Below are positions 51,945-61,533 of a DNA stretch of 64,000 bases, in pieces (within the stretch, counting starts at the first letter, position 1; every line of letters begins with the position of its first letter). This stretch comes from Priestia endophytica DSM 13796 (GTDB taxonomy: Bacteria; Bacillota; Bacilli; Bacillales; Bacillaceae_H). The DNA lies in the NCBI RefSeq assembly GCF_900115845.1, contig NZ_FOXX01000005.1, positions 62,001-126,000 of the forward strand, read 5' to 3'. The notes beneath the pieces were generated by a model. It saw only the letters and a program-made list of their open reading frames with translations. It did not search any database and was not told the DNA's origin. Both the position numbers and the translations under genes were made by a program.

Positions 51945-53432
51945 ATGACAGGAATGAGGATCAGTGGATTAGCAAGTGGGATTGATACGGAAAGCATGGT
52001 TGAGAAATTAATGACGGCTGAGCGTGTTCCACTTAATAAATTAACAGGGCAGAAGCAAACTTTAGAATGGCAACGCGATCAGTACAGAGAGATTAATACT
52101 TCATTAAATGATTTAAGTAACTATACTTTTGATAATATTATCCTAAGTAGTACATTCAACAAGAAAATGGTTACTTCTTCTGAGGAAGGAAAGGTTACAG
52201 CGACAGCAGTAAACATTAGCCAAAATATCTCTACTCAAATAGAAGTTAAACAGCTTGCAGCTTCTAGTCGATTCAAATCAAGTGGTTTCACTTCTTCATC
52301 AGCTGCCCAGGAATTGAAGTTCACAGTAAAAGACCCAGGAAGTACAGAAGCTCGAGAGGTGTCGTTTTCTATTAAAGCAGGAGCAACAGCTGATGACGTT
52401 GTAAAAGCAATTAATAGTTCAGGTTTAGGCGTAAGAGCTATGAACGAACGAATTCGTGATACAACAAGTGGTCAGTACGTTGAAACACTTGTGTTTGTAA
52501 ACAATAAGACAGGAACTGGCGGGGAAATTAGGGCTGCAGATAGTGCCACAAGTTCATATATGACGGATAATCTAGGGTTTCAACTAAACGATACAGTACT
52601 TCAAGAAAGTGAAAAAGGTAAGGATGCAACCGTTATCATAGATGGATTTGAAATGCAAAAAACAACAAATACTTTCGAAATGAATGGAATGAAGTACACC
52701 TTGAAAGGAGTAACTAACACTCCTGTTACTATTACCACATCTACAGATGTTGATGGTATTTTTGATAAAATTAAAGAATTTGTTACGAAGTACAATGAAA
52801 CAATTACCAAGATTAATGAAAAAGTGGGAGAAACTCGTTATCGTGACTATGCGCCACTTACAAGTGATCAAAAGAAAGAGATGTCTGATAAAGAGGTTGA
52901 ACTGTGGGAAGAAAAAGCAAAAAGTGGACTTCTTCGTAGTGATAGCACATTGTCGAGTGCTTTAAATAGTATGAGGTCTGATTTTTATACGTCACTGCAA
53001 GGTGGATCTTTTGGTATTGATCACTTATCTGAGATTGGAATCACAACAACAAAGCAGTATCGTCTCGGTGGGGTCTTAGAAATTGATGAAGCAAAGCTGA
53101 AGAAACAAATTGAGGAGAACCCACAAGCCATTTCAGAGCTTTTCTCAAAAAATGGAGATACATATGATACACAAGGAATCGCAGTGCGTCTTCGTAATAC
53201 GATAAAAGATACCATTATAACAATTGAAAAACGAGCAGGAAACACAGGACAGTCTGATACTCAATATACAATTGGGAAAAGCCTTAATGATCTTGATGAG
53301 CGTATTAATAATTTTAATGACCGTTTGAAAATGATTGAAAATCGTTATTGGAGTCAGTTTACAGCGATGGAGCAAGCTATCCAAAAAGCAAACTCTCAGT
53401 CTTCTTATTTATCACAATACTTCATGCAGTAA
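51945..53432 (+). CDS. fliD: Flagellar filament cap protein FliD (HAP2)
   Basis: A 495-residue protein. The N-terminal FliD domain begins MRISGLASGIDTESMVEKLM and the C-terminal domain ends with ISLNDLDERINNFNDRL-like coiled coil (SLNDLDERINNFNDRLKMIE) and ENRYWSQFTAMEQAI. FliD forms the cap under which flagellin subunits polymerise. fliS follows after 13 bases and fliT overlaps fliS, the usual operon. Flagellin itself is not in the window. Confidence 0.93.
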   Translation: MTGMRISGLASGIDTESMVEKLMTAERVPLNKLTGQKQTLEWQRDQYREINTSLNDLSNYTFDNIILSSTFNKKMVTSSEEGKVTATAVNISQNISTQIEVKQLAASSRFKSSGFTSSSAAQELKFTVKDPGSTEAREVSFSIKAGATADDVVKAINSSGLGVRAMNERIRDTTSGQYVETLVFVNNKTGTGGEIRAADSATSSYMTDNLGFQLNDTVLQESEKGKDATVIIDGFEMQKTTNTFEMNGMKYTLKGVTNTPVTITTSTDVDGIFDKIKEFVTKYNETITKINEKVGETRYRDYAPLTSDQKKEMSDKEVELWEEKAKSGLLRSDSTLSSALNSMRSDFYTSLQGGSFGIDHLSEIGITTTKQYRLGGVLEIDEAKLKKQIEENPQAISELFSKNGDTYDTQGIAVRLRNTIKDTIITIEKRAGNTGQSDTQYTIGKSLNDLDERINNFNDRLKMIENRYWSQFTAMEQAIQKANSQSSYLSQYFMQ

Positions 53433-53445
53433 AGGAGAAATAACT

Positions 53446-53835
53446 ATGAACAATGCTTATCAAGCTTATCAGCAAGGCTCTGTTAATACAGCAACTCCTG
53501 GAGAGTTGACACTTATGCTTTATAATGGTTGCTTAAAGTTTATTCGTAGAGCAAAGACGGCAATTGAAAATGGAGAAGTAGAGGAAAAAAACAAAAACTT
53601 AATTAAAGCTCAAAATATTATTACAGAACTGAGGGTTACGTTGCGAACAGGAAGTGAATTATCAGATCAGATGAGAGCGATGTATGATTATATGAATCAA
53701 CGTCTAATGAAGGCCAATATTGAAAGCAATGTAAACATTTTAGAAGAAGTTGAATCTTATGTTGTGGAATTTAGAGATACATGGAAAGAAGTTATTCAAA
53801 AGACAAAATTATTAAAAGGATATGATCATGAATGA
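53446..53835 (+). CDS. fliS: Flagellin export chaperone FliS
   Basis: A 129-residue helical protein: NAYQAYQQGSVNTATPGELT, LMLYNGCLKFIRRAKTAIE, and YDYMNQRLMKANIE, all FliS features. ATG 53446 is chosen, with AAAGGAGAA upstream. FliS binds the C-terminus of flagellin; with FliW and CsrA it implies that a hag gene exists elsewhere in the genome. Confidence 0.93.
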   Translation: MNNAYQAYQQGSVNTATPGELTLMLYNGCLKFIRRAKTAIENGEVEEKNKNLIKAQNIITELRVTLRTGSELSDQMRAMYDYMNQRLMKANIESNVNILEEVESYVVEFRDTWKEVIQKTKLLKGYDHE

Positions 53836-54176
53836 ATGCTGTAAAAGAAGCATATAAGTTAACACTAAAGCTGCAGCAAGAACTTTCACAAAAAGGACAT
53901 GATCGTGATAAGCATATTCAGAATATTGAACAGCTGTTAAACGATAGAGATATCGCTATAAAACTTATTAAACCGCCATTTTCAGCGGAAGAGAAGGAGC
54001 TTGGAAGAGAGATGGTTAAGCTCAATGACTCTATTGATGAAAAACTGCGTGAGATTCGCTTTAATATTTCAAAGGATATTAAAGCATTGAAAAATCGGGA
54101 ACGTGGACAGAATCGTTATGTTAATCCATACGGCATAGAAAGCCATGATGGTACATTTTATGATAAGAGAAAATGA
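53832..54176 (+). CDS. fliT: Flagellar protein FliT
   Basis: A 114-residue, charged, helical protein overlapping the fliS stop by four bases. Size, position and helix-rich pattern (TLKLQQELSQKGHDRDKHIQ, NIEQLLNDRDIAIKLI) agree with FliT, the FliD chaperone, in Bacillus. The C-terminal tail (RYVNPYGIESHDGTFYDKRK) is similar in other Bacillus FliT proteins. Sequence conservation in this family is weak, so the call leans on context. Confidence 0.82.
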   Translation: MNAVKEAYKLTLKLQQELSQKGHDRDKHIQNIEQLLNDRDIAIKLIKPPFSAEEKELGREMVKLNDSIDEKLREIRFNISKDIKALKNRERGQNRYVNPYGIESHDGTFYDKRK

Positions 54177-54307
54177 AGGGGTTTCTTTAAGGCCCGCTTC
54201 ATTTTCTTTATGAATTTTTTGTGTCTCCCGTCCTTTTCTTTTGCAAAGGGAGAAGAGGTATGATAATCTATATAACAAGAAAACAAAATTTTCAAACTAT
54301 TTTGTAG

Positions 54308-54332
54308 GTTTAAGAAACAATTTGTCGGGAAA
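54308..54332 (+). promoter_or_regulatory. Sigma-B promoter of hpf
   Basis: GTTTAA (54308-54313), a 13-bp spacer and GGGAAA (54327-54332), an exact match to the sigma-B consensus, 44 bases before the ATG. hpf (yvyD) is sigma-B-dependent in B. subtilis. Confidence 0.8.
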
Positions 54333-54375
54333 AGAAGTAGTAGAGGCATACCTTGGATCAAAAGGAGGAATTCCC

Positions 54376-54939
54376 ATGATTTACAACATTAGAGGGGAAA
54401 ACATTGAAGTCACTCCAGCACTACGAGAATATGTGGAAAAGAAAATTAGCAAACTTGAGCGCTATTTTGAAGAAGTGCCAAATTCCGAAGCTAATGTGAA
54501 CTTAAAAGTTTACAGCGATGGCCAAAGAATAGAGGTTACTATTCCGCTTCATTCTCTTGTCTTAAGAGCCGAGGAAACAAACGATGATATGTATGCAGCT
54601 ATCGATCTTGTTGTAAGCAAGCTTGAGCGTCAAATTCGCAAGCATAAAACAAGAGTGAATCGAAAATCACGTGAGAAGGGCGGAGCAAAATATGCTTTCG
54701 CTGAAATGGAAGGCACAACTTCCACAACGATTCTCGAAGAACAAGAAGATGATGATGAATTCGAAGTTGTCCGCACAAAGAGTTTTGATCTTAAACCAAT
54801 GGATAGTGAAGAAGCCATTTTGCAAATGAATATGCTAGGACATAGTTTCTTCGTTTATACGAATGCTGAAACAGATGCGACAAATGTAGTTTATCGAAGA
54901 AAAGATGGAAGATATGGATTAATTGAGCCGCAAGCTTAA
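54376..54939 (+). CDS. hpf: Long-form ribosome hibernation promoting factor HPF (YvyD)
   Basis: A 187-residue protein. The N-terminal S30AE domain (about 1-95; YNIRGENIEVTPALREYVEK, YAAIDLVVSKLERQIRKHK-type helix) binds the 30S subunit. A linker joins the C-terminal dimerisation domain (about 130-187; VVRTKSFDLKPMDSEEAILQ, FFVYTNAETDATNVVYRRKD), which makes 100S ribosome dimers. ATG 54376 is chosen, with AAAGGAGG at 54361-54368. It is between fliT and secA as in related genomes, apart from the genes inserted at 55-58.7 kb. Confidence 0.93.
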   Translation: MIYNIRGENIEVTPALREYVEKKISKLERYFEEVPNSEANVNLKVYSDGQRIEVTIPLHSLVLRAEETNDDMYAAIDLVVSKLERQIRKHKTRVNRKSREKGGAKYAFAEMEGTTSTTILEEQEDDDEFEVVRTKSFDLKPMDSEEAILQMNMLGHSFFVYTNAETDATNVVYRRKDGRYGLIEPQA

Positions 54940-54945
54940 AATAAG

Positions 54946-54980
54946 AAAGGACATAGCCTACTAGGCTATGTCCTTTTTAA
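54946..54980. terminator. Bidirectional terminator between hpf and the LysR gene
   Basis: A 13-bp stem AAAGGACATAGCC/GGCTATGTCCTTT followed by T-run; convergent genes share it. Confidence 0.9.
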
Positions 54981-54982
54981 AT

Positions 54983-55852
54983 TTATGAAGCTTTAAATGT
55001 CATTTTTTCTACAAAATTCACGAAAGCTTTAACCATATTAAGTTGCATAGACTCCTCATGATAAAACATCCACGTGTTTCTTAAAATAAGTTCTCCTTGT
55101 TTATTTTGAAGAGGTATTTTATGAATTATTGGAGCATCATTCAGCGTCATTGTAGGCAAAATTGCGTAACCAAGGCCATTTATAATCATTTTCTTTGCAG
55201 TGTCTGCCTTATCAACTTCAATACTTACATTAGGAGGCTGAGGATAATTTTCAACCCACCAGTTTTCGACAAGGGTTCTTAGTAATGGGTCTGCTCTGTA
55301 ATCAATCCGAGGCATCCTTGGTAAATTCTCCAACTCTATTTTCTCTTTTGATGCAATACATACTTCTTCTTGAAATAACAGGTGTTTTCTATCATTCCAG
55401 CTATAGTCCCCTTTAACAAATCCAACATGTACGCTGCCATTATGAACAAGATGTGTAATAGAACTGCTTTGATCTGTTGTTACTTTAAATTCAATTTTAG
55501 GATATTGATCTTTGAACATTTTGAGTAAGTCAGGAAGCAAATACTGTGCAAAAAGGTTTGAAACCCCAAGCTTAAGTGTTCCTGTGAAGTCATCTTCCAT
55601 ATTAAGAACATTTTCTTTTATGCTTTGAATTCGTAACAGCATATCTTCACTACAATGAGCCAAATACTCGCCTTGTGGCGTGAATTGGACGCCGCGTCTT
55701 CCTCTTATAACAACTTGAACTCCAAATTCTTTTTCGATTTGCTGTAGGCGATTTGTCAGTGCAGGCTGTGAGATGTACAAACTCTTAGCTGCTTTGGTAA
55801 TATTTTGTTGGATGTAAAGCGTACGTAAAATAAGCCAATCTCTTTCATCCAT
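54983..55852 (-). CDS. LysR-family transcriptional regulator
   Basis: A 289-residue protein. The N-terminal winged HTH reads LILRTLYIQQNITKAAKSLY, then ISQPALTNRLQQIEKEFGVQ, followed by a periplasmic-binding-like effector domain (about 90-285; GTLKLGVSNLFAQYLLPDLL). It is divergent from the AbrB-family membrane protein gene across a 168-bp intergenic region that has an 11-bp direct repeat, so it probably controls that gene and itself. The effector is unknown. Confidence 0.88.
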   Translation of the reverse strand: MDERDWLILRTLYIQQNITKAAKSLYISQPALTNRLQQIEKEFGVQVVIRGRRGVQFTPQGEYLAHCSEDMLLRIQSIKENVLNMEDDFTGTLKLGVSNLFAQYLLPDLLKMFKDQYPKIEFKVTTDQSSSITHLVHNGSVHVGFVKGDYSWNDRKHLLFQEEVCIASKEKIELENLPRMPRIDYRADPLLRTLVENWWVENYPQPPNVSIEVDKADTAKKMIINGLGYAILPTMTLNDAPIIHKIPLQNKQGELILRNTWMFYHEESMQLNMVKAFVNFVEKMTFKAS

Positions 55853-55920
55853 ATCATCACCTCAATATAAGTCATAGATATTAGTTATGGTTAAATATAA
55901 AAATATAATATTTTATTTAT

Positions 55921-55961
55921 ATCTCTTATTATACTATAGTTTGATATAACATCTCTTATTA
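55921..55961. repeat. 11-bp direct repeat in a divergent promoter region
   Basis: ATCTCTTATTA occurs at 55921-55931 and again at 55951-55961, a 30-base period (close to three helical turns). Such spacing places both copies on one face of the DNA, as expected for regulator subsites or duplicated promoter parts. Confidence 0.55.
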
Positions 55962-56020
55962 AATGTACGGTACTCTTGGAGGTTATAAGGGATAGTGATG
56001 TGTAGAAAGAAGGAGTAGCT

Positions 56021-57154
56021 ATGAGAAATGAGAGATTCTTTTATAGCATAGTATTTATTCTAATAAGTGGAGTAGGGGGACTGCTCCTTTCATTAACAGG
56101 TCTTTCTATCGGTTGGATGCTTGGTACACTCATTTTAGCAGCTGTACTTTCTCTTTTTCGACCGAAATTTTTGAAATTACAAGAAGGGAAAGGGATTGCT
56201 CCATACTGGCTTAGAATTGGCCAATGTATTTTAGCTATTGAGCTTGGTCAAAAAATCAACTTATCTATCATTGAAATTTTCACCGAGAATTGGTTCACTA
56301 TTATTGTTGTTCTTGTTTTATCCATCTTCTTTGCTCTTCTTTCTGGATTTATATTATGGAAATGTAGTAGCACAGATATGTTAACAAGCTTTTTTGGGAC
56401 GGCACCTGGTGGATTGAGTGCAATGCCTGGGATTGCGGAAGAAGTTGGAGCAAATACTGGCGTTGTAAGCATCATTCAAACAATGCGGGTTTTTCTTGTT
56501 GTCTTGACTATACCAATGATTGTTTCCTCTTGGTTTTCTTCTTATTCAGAGCCTGTTTCACATTTAACCGAAACAGCTTCAGCAGGAGGAAGTTTTACAC
56601 TTCCACATATCATTTGGTCTTTAGTTCTTGTTTTAGCAGCGTGGGGAGGATACTATATCGGTAAAATTCTTAGATTTCCGGCTCCATGGCTCGTTGGGGG
56701 AATGGTAACGGTAGCTCTTGTTCAAGCTCTTTCCTCTATGTATGCGGGCTATGACCTTGTTGCTTATTGGCCGCATAGCATGATGATTTTGTCTCAACTC
56801 GCTATAGCAGGAAGTATTGGCTCTCGTTTTCATAAAAGAATGTTCCGAGGATTAAAAAGAACGATATTTGTTGCTTTTGTAAGCACTATTGGACTGATTG
56901 TAGCCATGCTTGTTTGTGCATTTTTTGTTTCTGAACTAACAGGTATTTCCCTTGTGACGGCTGCACTCGCTTTTGCTCCAGGAGGAATTGCAGAAATGGC
57001 TACAACATCTGTTGTACTCCATGCTGATTCTACCCTTGTTGTAGCTGTTCAAGTGCTTCGCATCATTATTGTTTGTATTATGCTTCCGCCTATCTTTAGA
57101 CTTCTAAACCATTGGGATGTAAGAAAAGCAAAAAGTTCACATGCATCAGCCTAA
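56021..57154 (+). CDS. AbrB-family integral membrane protein
   Basis: A 377-residue protein with about ten hydrophobic segments in two similar halves. The first half has FFGTAPGGLSAMPGIAEEVG and the second FAPGGIAEMATTSVVLHADS, the duplicated signature of the PF05145 family (named AbrB, unrelated to the DNA-binding AbrB). Members are annotated as putative transporters; substrate unknown. It is transcribed divergently from the LysR regulator. Confidence 0.83.
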   Translation: MRNERFFYSIVFILISGVGGLLLSLTGLSIGWMLGTLILAAVLSLFRPKFLKLQEGKGIAPYWLRIGQCILAIELGQKINLSIIEIFTENWFTIIVVLVLSIFFALLSGFILWKCSSTDMLTSFFGTAPGGLSAMPGIAEEVGANTGVVSIIQTMRVFLVVLTIPMIVSSWFSSYSEPVSHLTETASAGGSFTLPHIIWSLVLVLAAWGGYYIGKILRFPAPWLVGGMVTVALVQALSSMYAGYDLVAYWPHSMMILSQLAIAGSIGSRFHKRMFRGLKRTIFVAFVSTIGLIVAMLVCAFFVSELTGISLVTAALAFAPGGIAEMATTSVVLHADSTLVVAVQVLRIIIVCIMLPPIFRLLNHWDVRKAKSSHASA

Positions 57155-57184
57155 AAAGCTAGGATTTCCCTAGCTTTTTTTGTT
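57153..57184. terminator. Bidirectional terminator
   Basis: An 11-bp stem AAAAAGCTAGG/CCTAGCTTTTT with T-run, between convergent genes. Confidence 0.9.
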
Positions 57185-57185
57185 C

Positions 57186-57404
57186 TTAAAACCAAAATAG
57201 TCCGATAAGTGCGATGGCTCCTAATACAAGCCCGCCGATTTGTCCAACTAATGGAGATGAGGCACGAGGAGTATTTGCAGGTACGGAAGTTTGGAGAGTT
57301 TGAATTTCTTCATAAAGTGTTTGTGTAACATTTTCTAGTTCTTTTACTTTTCCTCTAAGTTCTTCTATTTCTGATTGAACATCCTCTTCTTTTTTTAATT
57401 TCAT
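57186..57404 (-). CDS. Small tail-anchored coiled-coil protein
   Basis: A 72-residue protein with an N-terminal coiled coil (EEDVQSEIEELRGKVKELEN followed by TQTLYEEIQTLQ), a short proline/serine linker and a single C-terminal hydrophobic helix (GQIGGLVLGAIALIGLFWF) with no residues after it. It would be held in the membrane by its tail with the coil in the cytoplasm. The family is not recognised. A weak ribosome site (AAGGGA) precedes the ATG. Confidence 0.65.
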   Translation of the reverse strand: MKLKKEEDVQSEIEELRGKVKELENVTQTLYEEIQTLQTSVPANTPRASSPLVGQIGGLVLGAIALIGLFWF

Positions 57405-57520
57405 CTTGCATCCCTTCTTCCTGACAAATTGTTCTTTATTTTTATATACGAGAGCATAGAGGGAAAGTTCCTTCTTATTTTGTAAAAGTATTATAAAAAG
57501 AAGGGGAAAATAAAAAGAGT

Positions 57521-57549
57521 TTGAGAAAGTTGATAGGATAGTGTATGTT
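57521..57549 (+). promoter_or_regulatory. Possible promoter of the chromate transporter pair
   Basis: TTGAGA (57521-57526), a 17-bp spacer and TATGTT (57544-57549), about 100 bases before the start. Confidence 0.45.
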
Positions 57550-57648
57550 CAAAGCGTTTCTTACTTTATAAAATGAAACAAGCAGCCTTCTAAGTTCGTT
57601 AATAAGCTGTGATAAATATAAGGTTTTAGCCAGAAAGGAGAGAGAATT

Positions 57649-58215
57649 ATGAAGCAGCGAGATATTTTCATAGCTTTCTTTCGTTCAAGCATTTTAGGAT
57701 ATGGTGGTGGACCATCATCAATTCCCCTTGTCCATGATGAAGTAGTAAAAAGATATAAATGGATGTCTGACGAAGAATTCTCAGATGTATTAGCACTTGG
57801 AAATGCGCTTCCAGGGCCAATCAATACAAAGATGGCAGGATATATAGGATATCGAATTGGTGGCGTATTTGGGATGATTAACGCAGTAATTGCTACTTCA
57901 GTTCCAACTGTTATTTTAATGATACTTTTTCTTAATCTTTTATATGCTTATAAAGACCAGCCGTGGGTAAAAGGATTATCAAATGCGGTGCTTCCTGTTG
58001 TAGGAGTTATGATGTTAACTTTAACATGGAGCTTTTGGAAAAAATCAAAAGAATCGCTTGGTTTATTAAGCGGTGGTTTTCTTATTATTGCAAGTTTTAT
58101 TGCAACAGAACTTCTTCATATTCATCCGGCTATCGTTATTGTAATCCTACTAATAGCTGCTTTTACTAAGAAAGGTGGTAAAAAAGAAGGTGAAGAGAAG
58201 GAGCGTTCAAGATGA
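57649..58215 (+). CDS. Chromate transporter, N-terminal-type CHR subunit
   Basis: A 188-residue membrane protein with one CHR domain: SILGYGGGPSSIPLVHDEVV, then FSDVLALGNALPGPINTKMA and GYIGYRIGGVFG. Short-chain CHR proteins work as pairs encoded together. The partner gene starts inside its last codons (58212). The polar C-terminus (KKGGKKEGEEKERS) is cytoplasmic. Chromate export is known for some pairs; the natural substrate here may be another oxyanion. Confidence 0.86.
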   Translation: MKQRDIFIAFFRSSILGYGGGPSSIPLVHDEVVKRYKWMSDEEFSDVLALGNALPGPINTKMAGYIGYRIGGVFGMINAVIATSVPTVILMILFLNLLYAYKDQPWVKGLSNAVLPVVGVMMLTLTWSFWKKSKESLGLLSGGFLIIASFIATELLHIHPAIVIVILLIAAFTKKGGKKEGEEKERSR

Positions 58216-58742
58216 TTTATGTTAAGCTTTTTTTAGCTTTTTTTATTCCAGGTATTCTTGGTTATGGTGGTGGTCCTGCATCAATTCCTCTCATCCAAAA
58301 TGAAGTTGTTGATCGCTATAAATGGGTTACGAATCAAGAGTTTAGTGAAGCACTAGCATTTGGAAATGCGCTTCCAGGACCGATTGCCACTAAAATAGCA
58401 GGATATATTGGCTATGAAGTTGGAGGAGTTTTGGGATCTATTGTTGGTCTTTTTGCAACAGTTGCACCTTCCTTATTGCTTATGCTTATTCTTTTAAAGA
58501 TTTTAATGAAATATAAGGAATCACCAAAAGTGAAACGTTTAACAAGTTATGTACGTCCTACAATTGCGGTTCTTCTTGGAGTGATGGCATACGACTTTTT
58601 CTTTTCTTCATATGAAGCAAATGGTTCATTTCAAACAATAGGCCTTGCAATTGTAAGTTTTTTGCTTTTAGAAAAATTTAAAGTAAGTGCTCCTTATGTG
58701 ATTATATTAGCTTTAGCGTATGGAGCTGTCTTTTTACGTTAA
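58212..58742 (+). CDS. Chromate transporter, C-terminal-type CHR subunit
   Basis: A 176-residue membrane protein, the second half of the CHR pair: GILGYGGGPASIPLIQNEVV, FSEALAFGNALPGPIATKIA, GYIGYEVGGVLG. It is clearly homologous to the first subunit, so the pair arose by tandem duplication. The ATG overlaps the upstream stop (ATGA). Both genes lie between hpf and secA, a position not occupied by them in B. subtilis. Confidence 0.86.
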   Translation: MIYVKLFLAFFIPGILGYGGGPASIPLIQNEVVDRYKWVTNQEFSEALAFGNALPGPIATKIAGYIGYEVGGVLGSIVGLFATVAPSLLLMLILLKILMKYKESPKVKRLTSYVRPTIAVLLGVMAYDFFFSSYEANGSFQTIGLAIVSFLLLEKFKVSAPYVIILALAYGAVFLR

Positions 58743-58796
58743 TACAGAGTAAAAACAATCTATTTGCGGTTCATTGGCACTTTTCAATAGTGAATG

Positions 58797-58825
58797 TTAC
58801 AATTTGAGGTAGAATCGTTTATAAT
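58797..58825 (+). promoter_or_regulatory. Possible promoter of secA
   Basis: TTACAA (58797-58802), a 17-bp spacer and TATAAT (58820-58825). Confidence 0.5.
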
Positions 58826-58940
58826 AATGAAGAAGTATGGGGCTTGTTTTCCTAGGATGGAAAGGACAAGCACGATTTTATAATAGAAGAAATAAAACTT
58901 TTAACAATCGATTATATTTTAATATAGAGGAGCGTTTTAC

Positions 58941-61457
58941 ATGCTTGGACTGTTTAAAAAAGTATTTGATGGAAGTGGGCGCCAAGTTAGTAAGTTAGAA
59001 AAAGTAGCGAATCAAGTAGAGCAGCTTGCAGACGAGATGGCTGCCTTAAGTGATGAAAAATTGCGAGCTAAAACAGCTGAATTCAGAACACGCTACAGCA
59101 AGGGAGAAACGCTTGATGATTTGCTTGTAGAAGCATTTGCTGTTGTTCGTGAAGCAGCTAAGCGTGTACTTGGTCTTTACCCTTATAAAGTACAAATTAT
59201 GGGGGCAATCTCACTTCATGAGGGAAACATTTCCGAAATGAAGACAGGGGAAGGTAAAACATTAACAGCAACAATGCCTGTTTACCTTAACTCCCTTTCT
59301 GGAAAGGGTGTTCATGTTGTAACGGTCAATGAATACTTAGCAAGTCGTGATGCTGAGGAAATGGGTGAACTTTATCGATTTCTAGACTTAACCGTTGGTT
59401 TAAACGTAAATAGTCTTTCTCGTGAAGAGAAAATTGAAGCATACAATGCGGATATCACCTATAGTACAAATAATGAGCTTGGATTTGACTACTTGCGTGA
59501 TAACATGGTGCTTTATCGCAATCAACGAGTACAGCGTCCGCTTAACTATGCCATTATTGATGAAGTTGATTCCATTCTTGTTGATGAAGCACGTACACCG
59601 CTTATCATCTCAGGGACGGCTCAAAAATCAACTTCTCTTTATGTACAAACAAACGCTTTTGTGCGTACGTTGGAACAAGAAAGAGATTATACGTATGATG
59701 TGAAAACAAAAGGAGTGCAGCTCACAGAAGAAGGAATGAGCAAAGCTGAGCGTGCTTTCCATATTGAAAACTTATTTGATATTCAACACGTAACATTAAA
59801 TCACCATATTAATCAAGCATTAAAAGCCCATGTTGCGATGCAAAATGATGTGGATTATGTTGTAGATGACGGTAAAATTGTGATTGTTGACCAATTTACT
59901 GGACGTCTTATGAAAGGGCGCCGCTTCAGTGATGGCCTTCACCAAGCAATTGAAGCAAAAGAAGGCGTTGAAATTCAAAATGAAAGCATGACACTTGCAA
60001 CGATTACGTTCCAAAACTATTTCCGTATGTATGAAAAACTTTCAGGTATGACAGGTACAGCGAAAACAGAGGAAGAAGAATTCCGCAATATTTATAACAT
60101 GCAAGTAGTTGTGATTCCAACGAACAAACCGGTTGCTCGTGATGACCGTGCTGATTTGATTTATAAATCAATTGAAGGAAAATTCCGTGCTGTTGCAGAT
60201 GATATTGCAGAGCGTTATAAAAAGAAACAGCCAGTTCTAGTCGGAACAGTTGCCATCGAAACATCTGAGCATTTAAGTCAGCTTCTAAAGAAACGAAATG
60301 TACCACATAGCGTCTTAAATGCAAAGCAGCATGAACGCGAAGCAGATATTATTAAACATGCTGGTGAACAGGGTGCTGTGACAATTGCAACAAACATGGC
60401 TGGACGTGGTACAGATATTAAACTTGGTGAAGGTGTACGAGAACTTGGTGGCCTTGCAGTAATTGGAACAGAGCGTCACGAGTCACGTCGGATTGATAAC
60501 CAGCTGCGTGGTCGTTCTGGACGTCAAGGTGATCCAGGGGTAACTCAATTTTATCTTTCAATGGAAGATGAACTTATGCGTCGTTTCGGTTCTGAAGGAA
60601 TGCGTAGTATGATGGATCGTCTTGGAATGGATGACTCACAGCCAATTCAAAGTAAAATGGTTACTCGAGCAGTTGAATCAGCTCAAAAACGAGTAGAAGG
60701 AAATAACTTTGACTCTCGTAAACAGCTTCTTCAATATGATGATGTTCTTCGTCAGCAACGTGAAGTTATTTATAAACAAAGAAACGAAGTGTTAGACTCT
60801 GAAAGTTTACGTGATATTGTAGAAGGTATGATTCGTTCTACAATCGAACGAGTTGTGACAACACATACGCCAAAAGCAGAGCTTGAAGAAGATTGGGACT
60901 TAAAAGCAATTGTTGATTATATGAACAGCAATGTTTTATCAGAAGGTCAGCTTGATGTGAAAGAACTGAAAATGAAAGACCCAGAAGAGATGATTGACCT
61001 TATCTTTGAAAAAGTAAAAATGCTTTACAATGAAAAAGAAGCACAGTTAGCCGAAGATCAAATGCGTGAGTTCGAGAAAGTTATCGTTCTTCGTGCAGTA
61101 GATTCTAAATGGATGGATCATATTGATGCGATGGATCAGCTTCGTCAAGGTATTCATCTACGTGCATATGGTCAGAATGATCCGCTTCGTGAGTATCAAA
61201 TGGAAGGTTTCTCAATGTTTGAAAGCATGATTGCTGCAATTGAAGAAGATGTAACAAAATACATCATGAAAGCAGAAATCCGTAACAATCTTGAACGTCA
61301 AGAAGTAGCTCAAGGTCAAAGTGCTGTTCATCCAAAAGAGGAATCTGATGGGAAAGATGTAAAGAAAAAGCCCAAAACAAACGTTGTTGATATTGGCCGT
61401 AATGCACCTTGCCCGTGCGGAAGCGGTAAAAAGTATAAGCAATGTTGTGGAAGATAA
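58941..61457 (+). CDS. secA: Preprotein translocase ATPase SecA
   Basis: An 838-residue motor protein. Walker [12 protein letters not shown] is near residue 100-110, [19 protein letters not shown] gives Walker B, then the preprotein-binding region, helicase-like motifs [13 protein letters not shown] and [13 protein letters not shown], and the C-terminal zinc-binding [13 protein letters not shown]. It drives export of Sec substrates, including the S-layer and SLH proteins of this window. GAGGAG precedes the ATG. prfB follows. Confidence 0.95.
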   Translation: MLGLFKKVFDGSGRQVSKLEKVANQVEQLADEMAALSDEKLRAKTAEFRTRYSKGETLDDLLVEAFAVVREAAKRVLGLYPYKVQIMGAISLHEGNISEMKTGEGKTLTATMPVYLNSLSGKGVHVVTVNEYLASRDAEEMGELYRFLDLTVGLNVNSLSREEKIEAYNADITYSTNNELGFDYLRDNMVLYRNQRVQRPLNYAIIDEVDSILVDEARTPLIISGTAQKSTSLYVQTNAFVRTLEQERDYTYDVKTKGVQLTEEGMSKAERAFHIENLFDIQHVTLNHHINQALKAHVAMQNDVDYVVDDGKIVIVDQFTGRLMKGRRFSDGLHQAIEAKEGVEIQNESMTLATITFQNYFRMYEKLSGMTGTAKTEEEEFRNIYNMQVVVIPTNKPVARDDRADLIYKSIEGKFRAVADDIAERYKKKQPVLVGTVAIETSEHLSQLLKKRNVPHSVLNAKQHEREADIIKHAGEQGAVTIATNMAGRGTDIKLGEGVRELGGLAVIGTERHESRRIDNQLRGRSGRQGDPGVTQFYLSMEDELMRRFGSEGMRSMMDRLGMDDSQPIQSKMVTRAVESAQKRVEGNNFDSRKQLLQYDDVLRQQREVIYKQRNEVLDSESLRDIVEGMIRSTIERVVTTHTPKAELEEDWDLKAIVDYMNSNVLSEGQLDVKELKMKDPEEMIDLIFEKVKMLYNEKEAQLAEDQMREFEKVIVLRAVDSKWMDHIDAMDQLRQGIHLRAYGQNDPLREYQMEGFSMFESMIAAIEEDVTKYIMKAEIRNNLERQEVAQGQSAVHPKEESDGKDVKKKPKTNVVDIGRNAPCPCGSGKKYKQCCGR

Positions 61458-61469
61458 AATAAACAAAAC

Positions 61470-61503
61470 AGTGCTTGGTGGCTTTGTCACCAAGCACTCT
61501 TAT
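61470..61503 (+). terminator. Hairpin between secA and prfB
   Basis: A perfect 11-bp stem AGTGCTTGGTG/CACCAAGCACT, but with only a weak T-run. It may attenuate rather than end transcription. Confidence 0.55.
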
Positions 61504-61533
61504 GTAACAATATAAATGATGAGGTGTAGAATA

